Shown here: in pieces, positions 19,734 through 29,985 of the stretch | How the letters are laid out: every line of letters begins with the position of its first letter | Position numbering within the stretch: the first letter of the stretch is position 1 | Source: Trichomonas vaginalis G3 | Taxonomy: Eukaryota > Parabasalia > Trichomonadida > Trichomonadidae | NCBI RefSeq assembly: GCF_026262505.1 | Contig: NC_067204.1 | Span: forward strand, 8,837,797 to 8,901,796 | Reading direction: 5' to 3' | Length of the DNA stretch: 64,000 bases | Notes under the pieces: model-generated | Seen by the model: only the letters and a program-made list of their open reading frames with translations | Database searches by the model: none | Told to the model about the DNA's origin: nothing | Translations under genes and position numbers: made by a program

Positions 19734-22088
19734 GCTCTGTTTCGTTTATGAATAAAATTTTTTTGCAGAACAAAAAATAAAAAATCAAAATCTGGATCCA
19801 GATTTATAATGTTGCCGATTCTTATCAATCAATTCTCTGGACGCAAAATGCTGATAGAATCATGACAGAATAAATTCAATTCATCATTGAGATTTTATTC
19901 ATTTAATAAGTGGAAGATACATTTAAGAATCAGCATTTTCCAAAATCCATTGAATATGACCCATAATTGAATAAATGTTCTGATTTCAAAAAGGTGATAT
20001 ACTATTTTCATGTTCATATGCTAGTTTTATCATTAACAATAATCATAAAATTACATATATACATCATTCATTGATATTCAAAGCGTTTCATAGTGGTTTG
20101 AATGTATCAATGTTGAATGATAATTTCTAAGCCTTATTATTAACTAATTTCTAACATCTATTATTTACTTGAAATCATCATATGATTAACATTCATTTAT
20201 TCTATCATTGTTTCATAAAATTTTTTAAAATATATGGATAAATCGTTTTTAAATATTATTATGTCTAATACATTAAATACATATGCTGTTTGCACACATT
20301 TGATTTACTAATGTATAAAATGCCTGTTAATTTAAACCGGATCTATGATCCACCCATGAATTTTGAATTCAAATGATGTATTCCTAGTGAGATATGCATT
20401 AAAATTACGTTATCAAGGTAATTTCTTCCTTTTTAAGCATTTTGTTATTTTTGAATTTGTTCCATGTTTAGAGATTTGATCTTTCTATTTTGCTAAGTTA
20501 ATTCAGTTAAACGTCATACAAACATCTAAAAATACATAGATAGATTATATCAAATCAACACTAATCAACACTTTCAAACTGGCTGACAACAATGCATGCC
20601 AATTAGTAATGTATTTTACACTCATATAATGAGTGATCATATTAAATACAGAAAATGATATTAATCAATTAAAGTTTAGAAATTTTGACATTTTTGACCA
20701 AATGGTTATTTCTATATCGATATGATTCTAAAATATATTAAAACTCCAACGATATGCATCATATACAAGATGTTGTAATATATTTCTAATGAATTACCAT
20801 AGATTTTAGAATATTGAATGGCGGAATTTTCAATTTTTTACCAAAAAATGCCATAAAAAACATAAGTTCGTATTGTATGCATACATCTGAATCAGATGTC
20901 TTAGAGAATTCCTTGGAACGGATAAAGATTCAAATGCTAAATTTTTGTTATTTCATTAAAGATATTAATGCATGAGACGAATAGATAAGTTGGTTATATT
21001 ATAGGATATCACAAAATTTTAATAAAAAAATCAAAGCAAACTCATAAATCGTTATTAAAAAAGGTCAAAAATAACGATATAAAATTGATTAAATTTAGAA
21101 TAGAATAAGTAGATTTTATCAGTCAATTCTGACTAAATGTTCGCCGATTATTTTTTGTGAGGATTTAATTTATCAATTGAAGACGGATTTTTTAAGATCA
21201 GGTAGTTTTAAATAGATATAGGAAGAGATTTCGATGATTTAAAAAAAAGTGCGCCAATCAAAAACGAAAATTTGAGATGGAAACGTGCTTTTATTTTATG
21301 ATTATTTGATAATCTAGATGACTAAACATAGTACAACATCATATTTTAATTTTTCCATTTTTTTACTTTTTGTATCCATTTGGATGAAATTATATAATTT
21401 TGAAAATCTTCTTAAATTAAATTCAATTGAACATAAAGATTAATATTATTTTTCGGTAAAAGTTAATGTAGGTATATCATTGGATCTTTTACTTCGGAAA
21501 TGCAGCCAAAGAATTTTATTCAAAAAATATCAATTCAAATTCAGTATTTATCATTTTCAAAATATTTACGAGTGTTGAGTTAAATCGGGAAATCTGACTT
21601 GTGATCTATCATAGAGGTACTTACTCTTTAAAAATTGGTCCTAAGAAAATTTGAATTCACTTTTCAAAAATCATTATTTAAATTACACAAAAAAATGCAT
21701 TTTGATCATATAATAAGATACACCGATATAGCATGAAATTCGAAAAATAAAGTATAAATCTTACTTGTTTGAAATTGAAAATTCATTCTCAAATTTGACC
21801 GGTAAAACTTGTTTTTGAATTTTTTAGAAAAGTGTATAATACTACATTTATGATAAGTAACAATTTTCATCCTGACGAAAACATCTAGCTTGTTTATCAT
21901 TCAAAAATTGAGTTTTTGAATTTGAATTTAGTTTTTAATAATTTTTAATCAAACATACTCATCAAATAGCAAACAATAAATTTCATTCAAAACCATTTAT
22001 TTGTTTGATAAGTTTATAAATTGAGATAAACGTTGAATAAATTTAATCTCTCAATTTTTAAAAATTGAATGATTGCACTTTCTTAACC
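19734..22088. other. Long AT-rich intergenic region
   Basis: About 2.3 kb without a supportable gene. Several short ORFs (for example 21706-21900, minus) have AT-driven composition and no promoter motif. No structured repeat or RNA recognised. Confidence 0.6.
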
Positions 22089-22096
22089 TCATTACT
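22089..22096 (+). promoter_or_regulatory. Trichomonad initiator element (Inr)
   Basis: TCATTACT matches the trichomonad Inr consensus TCA(+1)Y(T/A), with the presumed +1 A at 22091, 10 bp before the ATG at 22101. It decides the start: the ATG at 22065 lies upstream of the Inr and would not be transcribed. Confidence 0.65.
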
Positions 22097-22100
22097 CAAA

Positions 22101-22526
22101 ATGAACTTCCAGCGCAGCATCCTCACACCACGCTTCATCAAGGAGAGAAAAAGAACAACAGCACAGTCCATCCGTGACAATGAGAAAGTCATGCGCAGAA
22201 TAGAAAACGCTGGCGCAAAACTTCAGTACGTTGCCAATTACCTTGTTGGAATTTTCGGCCAAAATGTCGCTGTTTACTCACTTTTAACACATGCCAACAG
22301 GCTCTCAGAGCATCTTAACATCCCTCTCGATAGACTTGCTACGAGAAATAGACAGGCTTTGTTCTGCTGGTTCACAGAAAATTGGGAAATTATCCAGCAT
22401 TACCTTCCATGTGGTGCAGCTGAGCCACAGAATCTCAAATACGTCCAACCAAAGATCTATGATATGCATCAGGGTCCAAACGAGGTAGATATCACTGATA
22501 TTCGCATGCTCTTGAATTACCATTGA
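22101..22526 (+). CDS. Uncharacterised basic helical protein
   Basis: 141 residues from the ATG just after the Inr (MNFQRSILTPRFIKERKRTT). Codon use is richer in GC than the surroundings (ATC, CTC, CGC), suggesting an expressed host gene. N-terminus basic, the body helical (RRIENAGAKLQYVANYLVG), C-terminus acidic. No domain recognised. An isolated single gene between two long AT-rich intergenic stretches. Confidence 0.7.
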   Translation: MNFQRSILTPRFIKERKRTTAQSIRDNEKVMRRIENAGAKLQYVANYLVGIFGQNVAVYSLLTHANRLSEHLNIPLDRLATRNRQALFCWFTENWEIIQHYLPCGAAEPQNLKYVQPKIYDMHQGPNEVDITDIRMLLNYH

Positions 22527-23299
22527 AAATCCACAATTCAAAAAATTTGTAGAGCATTGAAATTATGAGCGGTTTTGTAATTTTAGCTTATAATAATTCT
22601 TTTAATATGTAATTAAACCATGATTTTATATAATTGAAAATATTATCTTTTTTTATTTAATAATCACTTTTGTGAATAACGTTATAACGTTTTTGACAAA
22701 ATCATTTACAACTTCACAAAAAAGTTTTATTTCACAAAATTTTGATGACCCACTATCTGCATACATATATTGGAACGTTTTTTAGCTGATAACAAAATTT
22801 GACTCTTTATTCAATTCTTTCTTCTGAAAATTACAAAGAATCTAGCCATTCATGAATTGATAAATGAAAATATTAATCTGCTAATCATGGTAGACTGCAC
22901 TCTTAGGTTTTTATTGAATAAAATTAATAAAATACGGTCTTGATTGAAATTCTTCTTCAGAGGTATAAGATTTCAAACATGACACTTAATCTATTAATAT
23001 AGATATATTTCTTATTTCAATTGTATCAAAAATATTTAAAATGCTTTTATTTTCAAAAATTTCAAAACGGGAAATACATTAAATATGAGATTTATTAGCG
23101 GCATATTAGTTTAAATATATATCTCATTATATTAATACATTAATTTAAGTTCAGTATACATTCAATTTCTCAATTTTTTGTCATTTGCTGTCCTTCCTCA
23201 TTTCATTTCATCATCACTCACAATTCAATTATCTACTCTAGTACTTAAACATTTTTGTCTGTAAATCTAGGAATAATTCACTCTTTTGGATGTTTTGTC
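22527..23299. other. AT-rich intergenic region
   Basis: No gene, RNA or clear repeat seen. Confidence 0.5.
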
Positions 23300-23515
23300 A
23301 GTCCACTTAAAGATATGAGCTCTCAATTTTCGACCCCCAATATACGTTTATTTTAGTTTCGGCATATTAACATGAAGCACGAGCCAAACCCTTAAAGACG
23401 TGTCCTCTAGTTTTGCCAACTCTTTCATATATTGTAACTATTTTCAGGAAAAAACGCAAATTCAAAATTAGAAATTCACATTTAATCGAGTATAGTATTA
23501 AATTACTATCTTTCG
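23300..23515. repeat. Left outer arm of a diverged inverted repeat
   Basis: Imperfect but clear reverse-complement match to 54710-54920. Shared blocks in order: GAGCTCTCAATTTTCG, TACGTTTATT, GCATATT, AGCACG, AAAGACGTGTCCTCTA, AACTATTT, then an A-rich block and TTAAAGTA-like sequence. Order and spacing are conserved. The two arms enclose the MULE-like gene, Polinton 2 and the mariner. Confidence 0.55.
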
Positions 23516-24154
23516 TACACGGACCAAGCAACAACTCAAGGTGCATGCTCATTACAGACAAAATCCCCTCTAGTGCACTTAAATTGGGTGAGTTAGCACC
23601 AAACAAGCCATAAGTTAAAGATCTGAACTTGCTCCAGACAATGTATCACTTTAGTTATGAATGCACCAGAAATCCGTCCCAAACACATACATTTCTACGC
23701 TAATCACGATAATAAATATACTATTTTGTACTTTTTACAATAAATCTCTCTTTGTTACACTACAAAATCAATGTGCATTTCGTTGCACCAGTTTTGAATC
23801 TTGTTAAATAATGATTTTTGTTACTTTCATGATACAGTCCCATTTAGTAAACGGATTATTTACAAAATAAAAATAAAAAATATATTTTTTATTTACGATT
23901 TTTTATATTTGGATTTTTAAGGCATAATTTAGAAAATATTAATAATTTAATCGATTTGATATTAAGAAAGACATTTAAAATTCATAAAAGATCCAAATAA
24001 TTTCATATCCAAAGTTATTAATATTTGAAGATTTGAGGAAAGAAAAGGAGAAATATTGCATATGAAATGTTATCAAAAAATACATCAGAAATTGTAAAAG
24101 AATTTTAATAATTAATAAGAGTTGGATGGGTTAAAATTTGTGATGAAACCACCA

Positions 24155-24310
24155 GATGCTAACTCACGCCACACATAGACAGAAGCATTCTATCACGCAA
24201 CCACCCGATGCTAACTCACGCCACACATACACAGAAGCATTCTATCACGCAACCACCCGATGCTAACTCACGCCACACATACACAGAAGCATTCTATCAC
24301 GCAACCACCC
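24155..24310. repeat. Three tandem copies of a 52-bp repeat
   Basis: Unit begins GATGCTAACTCACGCCACAC and ends CGCAACCACCC; copies start at 24155, 24207 and 24259, nearly identical (one G/C difference in the first). It is GC-richer than the surroundings and is directly followed by the AT-rich repeat 24311-24440. Confidence 0.9.
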
Positions 24311-24440
24311 AATTTGACATTAATTTTTATTTATCTTATTTTCATTACTATATGCAACCAACCAATATGACATTAATTTTTATTAATATATTTTTCATTA
24401 CTATATGCAACCACCCAATTTGACATTAATATTCATAAAT
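24311..24440. repeat. AT-rich subterminal repeat, inverted partner at 51769-51910
   Basis: Two to three units of about 55 bp containing TTTCATTACTATATGCAACC and AATTTGACATTAAT. The reverse complement of the same units is at 51769-51910. The pair brackets the MULE-like gene and its insertions. Confidence 0.75.
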
Positions 24441-24564
24441 ATATTTATCAAACTTATATACACCCAACGAATTTTCAAATTCCTATCAACCACTTCTTTA
24501 TTTTTATATTTTACAATTCTTTTATATACAAATTTAATACAAAGTTTTTATTCACTCATCATCT

Positions 24565-25984
24565 CTACTTCTTTATTATCTTCAATCTCATTCTAGCAGC
24601 TCTCGCATCTTTTACTTCCTTCATTAATTCAGGCAAGTATCTTTCCAACCAAATTTCTGGTTTATTTTGTAATGCAGATTCATAATTTTTTGATTGTTTT
24701 TCCAGAGAATTGATTAAATCTTTGGCATCTTGGAACGTTTCAAGATTATAAAGCAGTTTTACGACTAAAACTGCTTTATTTTTATCGTCAATATCAATAA
24801 ATTCTGCGTATTTTGATATTTCGATCGGCGAACTCTTTTCTTTGTGATCCACGAGTTCATCCTGATCACCTACATTTTTATCGATTGGGAATTCTATGAT
24901 TTCACCTACGTTTTCTCCTATTTTCATAACATGTATGCCTGCAGAGGGAACATGACTCTTATTCATAAAGAAATCCTTGCAATATTTACAAGGATTCTTA
25001 TCAGTATTAATATCATTATAGGAGAATCCGCAATGTATGCATTTTTCGTTTAACAAGTCATTCTTCTCGCGTTTTTGCTTATTAATGGGATCAATTGATT
25101 CATTAATCCTAATGATAGTATCATTCAGAATGAATTTGATGAAAGTAGAAAAGTTTCTTGCTTTTTTTGCAAGTTCGTTAATGTGTCTATGCTTACCCTC
25201 TGCACTATTATTAGTGCTTATAGGTGGAATGCGGTGGTATGCTGCTAAATGCTCTTGATCTTTATATATCTGCTTCCATTTTCCCAGCTGCTCATCTGAT
25301 ATATTCTTTGTAGCATACATTTTCTGAACCGATGGATCAAAACATTTGTAATTGTCCTCAAAATCTTGGGCCGATTTTGATAATAATACTATCAGATCAA
25401 AAACATGTAGTAAAGTATTATTGCCCATGGTTCCGAGATAGTGCCTAATACAGATATAATTTTGGAAATGATTCGTATTCAAAAATTTTAAAACTCCAGT
25501 ACCTAAATCGCTCATCCATTTGATTCTTGAAAAGTGCTCCATAATGTTTAATGATTTAAATTCAATATTCATGGCTGTAAGCCACCGTTGATAAGCAGCG
25601 GATGATTCGCTGCGCCCTATGTATATCCCTAGAGGGTAACCTCGCATATAGTAATTATCACGAGGAAAAATAAATATATATTTCGGCCATGAAAAAGTAG
25701 CATCTAAGTGAATTAAATTACACTCCAACGCCAAATTTCCTGATTCGCTTGGAATATATATAAGAAATTCTATAGGATTTCCATTGACGAATAAACTATC
25801 ACTTCTTATCGTTGTGCTATAATTTACATAAAATTTCCCGGGATATGAAGTTAAGATATCACCAATCTCATTATCATGCTTTATTTTTTCCTGTATTTCA
25901 TCTTGCAGAGGATGTCCTGGGAGATCAACTTTCGTTATTTGAATGTACCATTTTAACCTCCCTGAAAACTCTTTGGGTAATTTT
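24565..25984 (-). CDS. MULE-transposase-like gene, 3' half (split by Polinton 2)
   Basis: Frame open from the Polinton 2 junction to a stop at 24565, about 470 residues. Contains a MULE/DDE-like core: LIHLDATFSWP (first Asp), SDLGTGVLKFL, and NNSAEGKHRHIN (candidate Glu). A zinc-binding CIHCG ... CKYC follows, then a charged helical C-terminus. There is no ATG near 25734; the frame runs straight into the TIR, and removal of the element plus one target duplication brings it in frame with the 5' half at 47939-49702. So this is one gene disrupted by Polinton insertion. Probably a transposase or a derivative of one. Confidence 0.7.
25980..25984. repeat. Target-site duplication ATTTT, left
   Basis: Identical to 47939-47943 immediately outside the right TIR. 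Polintons usually make 5-6 bp duplications; here 5 bp match exactly. Confidence 0.85.
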
Positions 25985-26186
25985 AGTTAGTATCATGAAA
26001 TTGGGTACCAAGGGTCTACGCCCCACAGTCCCCCTTTTCATGTTTTGACAAAATAATCGGATATCGTAAATTTACAAAACATATTTTTGACATTTACAAA
26101 AATAAAAAAAATATTTTTTTAAAAATTAACTTTAAAAAATAACCTTAATTTATTTTTATTTTATTTTTTTTTATTTTTATATAAAT

Positions 26187-26621
26187 ATATCAGATTACAT
26201 TTATTACGACACTTTTCCTGAACGTTTCCATGAACTTTTCAAAACGCAAGTAAAACTAAGAAACATGCATTTTAACAGAAGCGAACCCATTGATGAAATC
26301 AGAAATTCTGAATATATTATAATACCTTATGATGCTAAATTTATTGCGTACATTCCTTATGGACGTAGAGGAACTAAAACAATTTCAACAAAGACGAAAA
26401 ATTATTTCTAGAGTGATGAGGAAGGATGTATTTTCTACATTAATGCATACTTAAATAAAGTCACATACGTTAAAACCATTGGTTATACATTCTTTGAATT
26501 TTTCATATTTGATGACGATGGAAACAGACGCGCAGTTTATCCATTCGAATATACTTATAACTGTTTTCATAAAGCCCTAAATGAATATATAGTAAGTAAA
26601 GGACTGATACCGGAAGAATAA
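26187..26621 (+). pseudogene. Dead left-TIR copy of the 144-aa gene
   Basis: Same sequence as the gene at 47306-47740 but the start ATG is ATA at 26187 and a Trp codon is TAG near 26412; a further C-to-T changes Pro to Ser. All three are GC-to-AT transitions. No indels, so the reading frame is otherwise kept. Confidence 0.85.
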
Positions 26622-26760
26622 CGTTAAAATTTTTTATTTGTTTTTTTTTATCATAGATTTTAACACCCAGAGTAAAAATAAACTTAAAAATAAATTAACT
26701 CAAAAATTTTTTAATTTCTGTATATACTAAATTTTTCATAAATGATAAACTTAATTTAGA

Positions 26761-26805
26761 GGGCTCTTTGAGCCCATCTCGCCGCTACGCGGCTTAGGGT
26801 AGATC
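26761..26805. repeat. GC-rich palindromic modules in the left TIR
   Basis: GGGCTCTTTGAGCCC followed by GCCGCTACGCGGC, two adjacent hairpins in AT-rich DNA. Similar modules occur at 40375-40400, 42790-42830, 46545-46592, 47075-47100, 47140-47172 and, looser, 13983-14003. Confidence 0.8.
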
Positions 26806-26846
26806 TAACCCGATATCTAACCTCATTTCTAACCTTGTGAATTCTC

Positions 26847-27615
26847 TTATAAAGTTGCAATAGTTGAATTCATTAACTGAGCCTCAAGGAAGAAAACATC
26901 CTTTCTGTCTTCAGGTAATACAACGGGGCATTTATGATCGTGTGTAGAATACATATCAATCCAAAACTCTCTATTATTTCCTGATAACTTATAATATTTA
27001 ATATTTGTTAATGGTGATGCTCTAGTATGCCCGATAAATTCATTTTCAACCCCTTTAGCGATATTTGAATATAAGATGACTTGTTTTCTGTCCCATACAT
27101 TATATGTTATTATTGGTGATAACACTGTTCGTTCTTCTCCAGGTTTATAATTAAATACATTCATGAAGTCTTCATTATACTGAGAAATTTTAAAACTTAT
27201 CCTAAAATCACTTTGTCTCTTTTCTGCTACTTCATTAAACGGCGAGTATATAACAAATGTGCATGTATGTGAATCATCTATTTGTTCAATAAATTCATAA
27301 TGAAAGTCTATAATCTGCGGATGAATTCCTTCTTCACCTAATTTATCAAGATACACATTTAATCCTAAAGCGTTTTTGTTAAATTTCTTTTCGAAAATTT
27401 CATTAAAATCATTCATGCATTCATATAATGTTGTATCATCTTTGAAATATTTATATATGTGAATAGTTTGCTTAAATTCTTGTGTATCGTTTATAACAAC
27501 AACTTCAAGCTCAAATTCAACCTTTCTAAATCTCGCGTTATATACATATTTGATAAACCAATATATTTTTCATTTATATTCACAGTCCAGTCAATAGGTA
27601 GTTTAACAAGAAACC
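26847..27615 (-). pseudogene. Penton-like candidate, 5' truncated and frameshifted
   Basis: Main frame 26847-27416 continues upstream without ATG to about 27545, then a shift leads into a segment WFLVKLPIDWTVNINEKYIG that meets a stop near 27615. The C-terminal part shows VILYSNIAKG, a Gly at EFIGHTRASPL and PVVLPEDRKDVFFLEAQL, the pattern of Polinton minor capsid proteins; LPEDRKD is matched by LPGDRKD in the 44418-45308 gene. I infer a minor capsid (penton) role. The promoter and start are missing, consistent with a rearrangement at about 27.6 kb. Confidence 0.5.
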
Positions 27616-27714
27616 AAAATTAATGAAGAGTTTGTGAAAAACGTAAAACATGAAATTATTGAACAAAAGAAACAAATTCCTCAACTAAGAAGAAGAGTTA
27701 GAATATTAAACTAA
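27607..27714 (+). pseudogene. 3' fragment of an unidentified gene
   Basis: Thirty-five codons of Lys/Arg-rich sequence (EEFVKNVKHEIIEQKKQI, then RRRVRILN) ending in TAA at 27714, with no start. It sits back to back with the truncated minus-strand gene and just before the capsid gene, so it looks like a remnant left by a deletion. Confidence 0.35.
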
Positions 27715-27740
27715 ATAAATATTTTTATCTAACATAAAAC

Positions 27741-29313
27741 ATGCAAAACGAACAGCTTAACGAATTTACACCAGCTGAACATATCCATCAAATTCGTTCA
27801 TATTTTGAGGTAATCGATAATGCAATTAATATTGGTGATACTAATAGAAGATATATCGATGCAAAAATTCCATCACAACCAGGAAGCGCAAAGGATCATA
27901 ACTGGGTCACATTCAATTTATCTCCGCCAGGTGAAAATATGCTAGACCTTTATAACACATTCCTTACAACTACCTATAAAAGTAAATATATCCTGGATAA
28001 AGCTATTACTGGCTCATCAATTCCAAATACTAATTCTCCAGGTTTCTTTGGCGTTTTTGATGAATCAATTTACACCATTGAAGCATATCAGTTATTAGCA
28101 AATGGAAGAGTTATTTATAGTCAGGATAACGCAAGAGAAGAAGCATATATCATTTCTAATTCACAGACTACAGAACAAATAAAGAAAGTTGATGTTTTCT
28201 CAAAAACGAGACATAAAGATGTATGGAAACGTTCTGGAACAGTTCGAACAGGTCAAATTATCTCAGGACCTTTAGTTGCAGGAGCTGAAATTAATTTTGA
28301 CATTAAAATAAAGATTCCATGTCGTAAATTCCTTATTCTAGAAGTTATTAGATTTATTCCTGCTTTTGCAGGCAACATTCAGTTAAAGGTTAAATTTAGT
28401 AGCGATGCATTCCAGGTAACAGCACTGCCGGTAGAAGATATTTTAGCTCATAATCCTTCTTTAATCAGTCAGGTAAAAGATAATTATGACCCACCAACTA
28501 ATAAATTTGTTCCATGGAATGAACCATTCAATATGATAACAGCAGTTTCTAAATCAAATGGTGAAATTACTGTTTCAACAGTTGAACAAAGATTAACGAA
28601 GAAATCAGCTGAATTCATTGATTGCTTCATTCATCCTAAAGCATTTTCACTCGATCCAAATATTTACACTGAATTAGTCGATCATTATACATCACAAGCT
28701 TTATGTTTTCCAATTAAAGTAATGGACTGGATTCCTATGGACGGTTCGTTCAGTAAAGGTTCACCATCAGCAACTTTCACAGCAGCTTATACACCAATTA
28801 ACGTTAAAAGCATTTGGGCTTTATTTAGGAAGAATGATAATTATATCGTGAATTTCGAAAATCCTCAATTTGAAACCCTTCAATTATCAATGGGTGCTTA
28901 TGGAAGTATGCCAGCTGAACCGAGAGCTCTTACGGTCCGTGTTCTATGAAATGGTTGCTAATGCATGCAATACAAATAACGATATGATAGGATTTAATGA
29001 AGATGTGATGAGGTCGTTAATTGATGATGGAAGCGTTAAACATTTATATGAATCATACGATAACACTCATTTCCTCTGTGGATTCCCTACGGAAACTGAT
29101 TTCACATTTCAACAGGGTCAAACATCAACGGCACCAATTACATATAAATTAGGTGTTAAAGCTGATGATACAAATATAAGCGAAAAATACACTGTCAAAC
29201 CTTTATTAGGATTTCTTAGAAATGCTTGTTTCGCTATTCAAGTTAGACCAGCCGGCATCCCTGCTGTTAGAATTGATGATTATAATTTAGCTGCTGATGG
29301 AGGTGAAGAGTAA
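27741..29313 (+). CDS. Major capsid protein, double-jelly-roll type, one frameshift
   Basis: First frame 27741-28949 (402 residues), second to 29313; the join lies near 28940, giving about 525 residues. Jelly-roll features: NWVTFNLSPPGENMLDLYNT near the N-terminus, VAGAEINFDIKIKIPCRKFL at about residues 178-197 with FIPAFAGNIQLKVKF, and a C-terminal block matching the Polinton 1 capsid (11374-13012). Forms the icosahedral shell. The start follows TATTTTTATCTAACATAAAACATG. Confidence 0.75.
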
Positions 29314-29367
29314 AAAAATAAATGTAGTTAATTTTTAATTTTCTGATTTTTTTATTTTTATAAAACG

Positions 29368-29934
29368 ATGGAAAATAATAACTGGGAAACGTTAGTAGCT
29401 GATGAAGATTATGAAATAAACACAGAATATCCGTATCAAATAAGAAGAAAGAAAAACGGAAAGACTGTCAGTGAGTATGAAGAAAAGAATGGATATATAA
29501 GATTAACCCTTAACGGTAAAAAATATCTTAAGCATAGATTAATAGCTATTCAGTGGATTGATAATCCTGGTAGTTTTGGGGAAGTTGACCATTACGATAA
29601 AGTTAGAAATAATAATAAGATTGATAATTTACATTGGTGTTCAAGTTCTACAAATAATAGAAATAGAAGTAAAGCAAATGGAGTAGAATATAATTTCGTT
29701 GATGAAATCAGTGAAAATTCAATTACTGTTTCACATTATGGAAATCATGAATTTGAGGATTTATTTTACGACATCAATGCAGATTTGTTTTATTATTATA
29801 ACGGTCGTCAGTATAAAGAACTATACATTAATGAAAACATAAATGGTTCATTATATGTTAACGTTTATGATGTAAATGGAAAAAGAACGTGCATTACATA
29901 TAGTAAATTCAAACGCTTACATAATTTAATATGA
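29368..29934 (+). CDS. NUMOD4-HNH homing endonuclease-like protein
   Basis: 188 residues, intact. N-terminal NUMOD4-like segment (WETLVADEDYEINTEYPYQI), then a classic HNH nuclease: KHRLIAIQWIDNP, VDHYDKVRNNNKIDNLHW and SSTNNRNRS. A C-terminal about 80-residue extension repeats a NUMOD-like beta pattern. Free-standing gene between capsid and PolB with its own T-rich promoter-like leader. Homing endonucleases of this kind spread by cutting copies of an element that lack them. Confidence 0.88.
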   Translation: MENNNWETLVADEDYEINTEYPYQIRRKKNGKTVSEYEEKNGYIRLTLNGKKYLKHRLIAIQWIDNPGSFGEVDHYDKVRNNNKIDNLHWCSSSTNNRNRSKANGVEYNFVDEISENSITVSHYGNHEFEDLFYDINADLFYYYNGRQYKELYINENINGSLYVNVYDVNGKRTCITYSKFKRLHNLI

Positions 29935-29985
29935 AAAGTTTATTTTTGTCTTGAACGATAAAAATATATTATATCATTTATGACT

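Larger units (their letters stand above)
25985..26843. repeat. Left terminal inverted repeat of Polinton 2
   Basis: About 859 bp, near-perfect reverse complement of 47041-47938. It lacks one GC-palindrome block of about 41 bp present in the right copy. Includes a dead copy of the TIR gene (26187-26621). Confidence 0.9.

Noticed and set aside
23367-23613. Overlapping small frames on both strands
   Set aside because: They lie in the diverged inverted-repeat arm and have no homologue in the partner arm's frame.
24208-24596. Small plus-strand frames over the 52-bp and AT-rich repeats
   Set aside because: Their sequence simply follows the tandem units; a similar frame appears in the inverted partner at 51778-52059.
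25980-25984. 6-bp target duplication for Polinton 2
   Set aside because: The sixth base differs (A before ATTTT on the left versus ATTTTA on the right); only 5 bp match.
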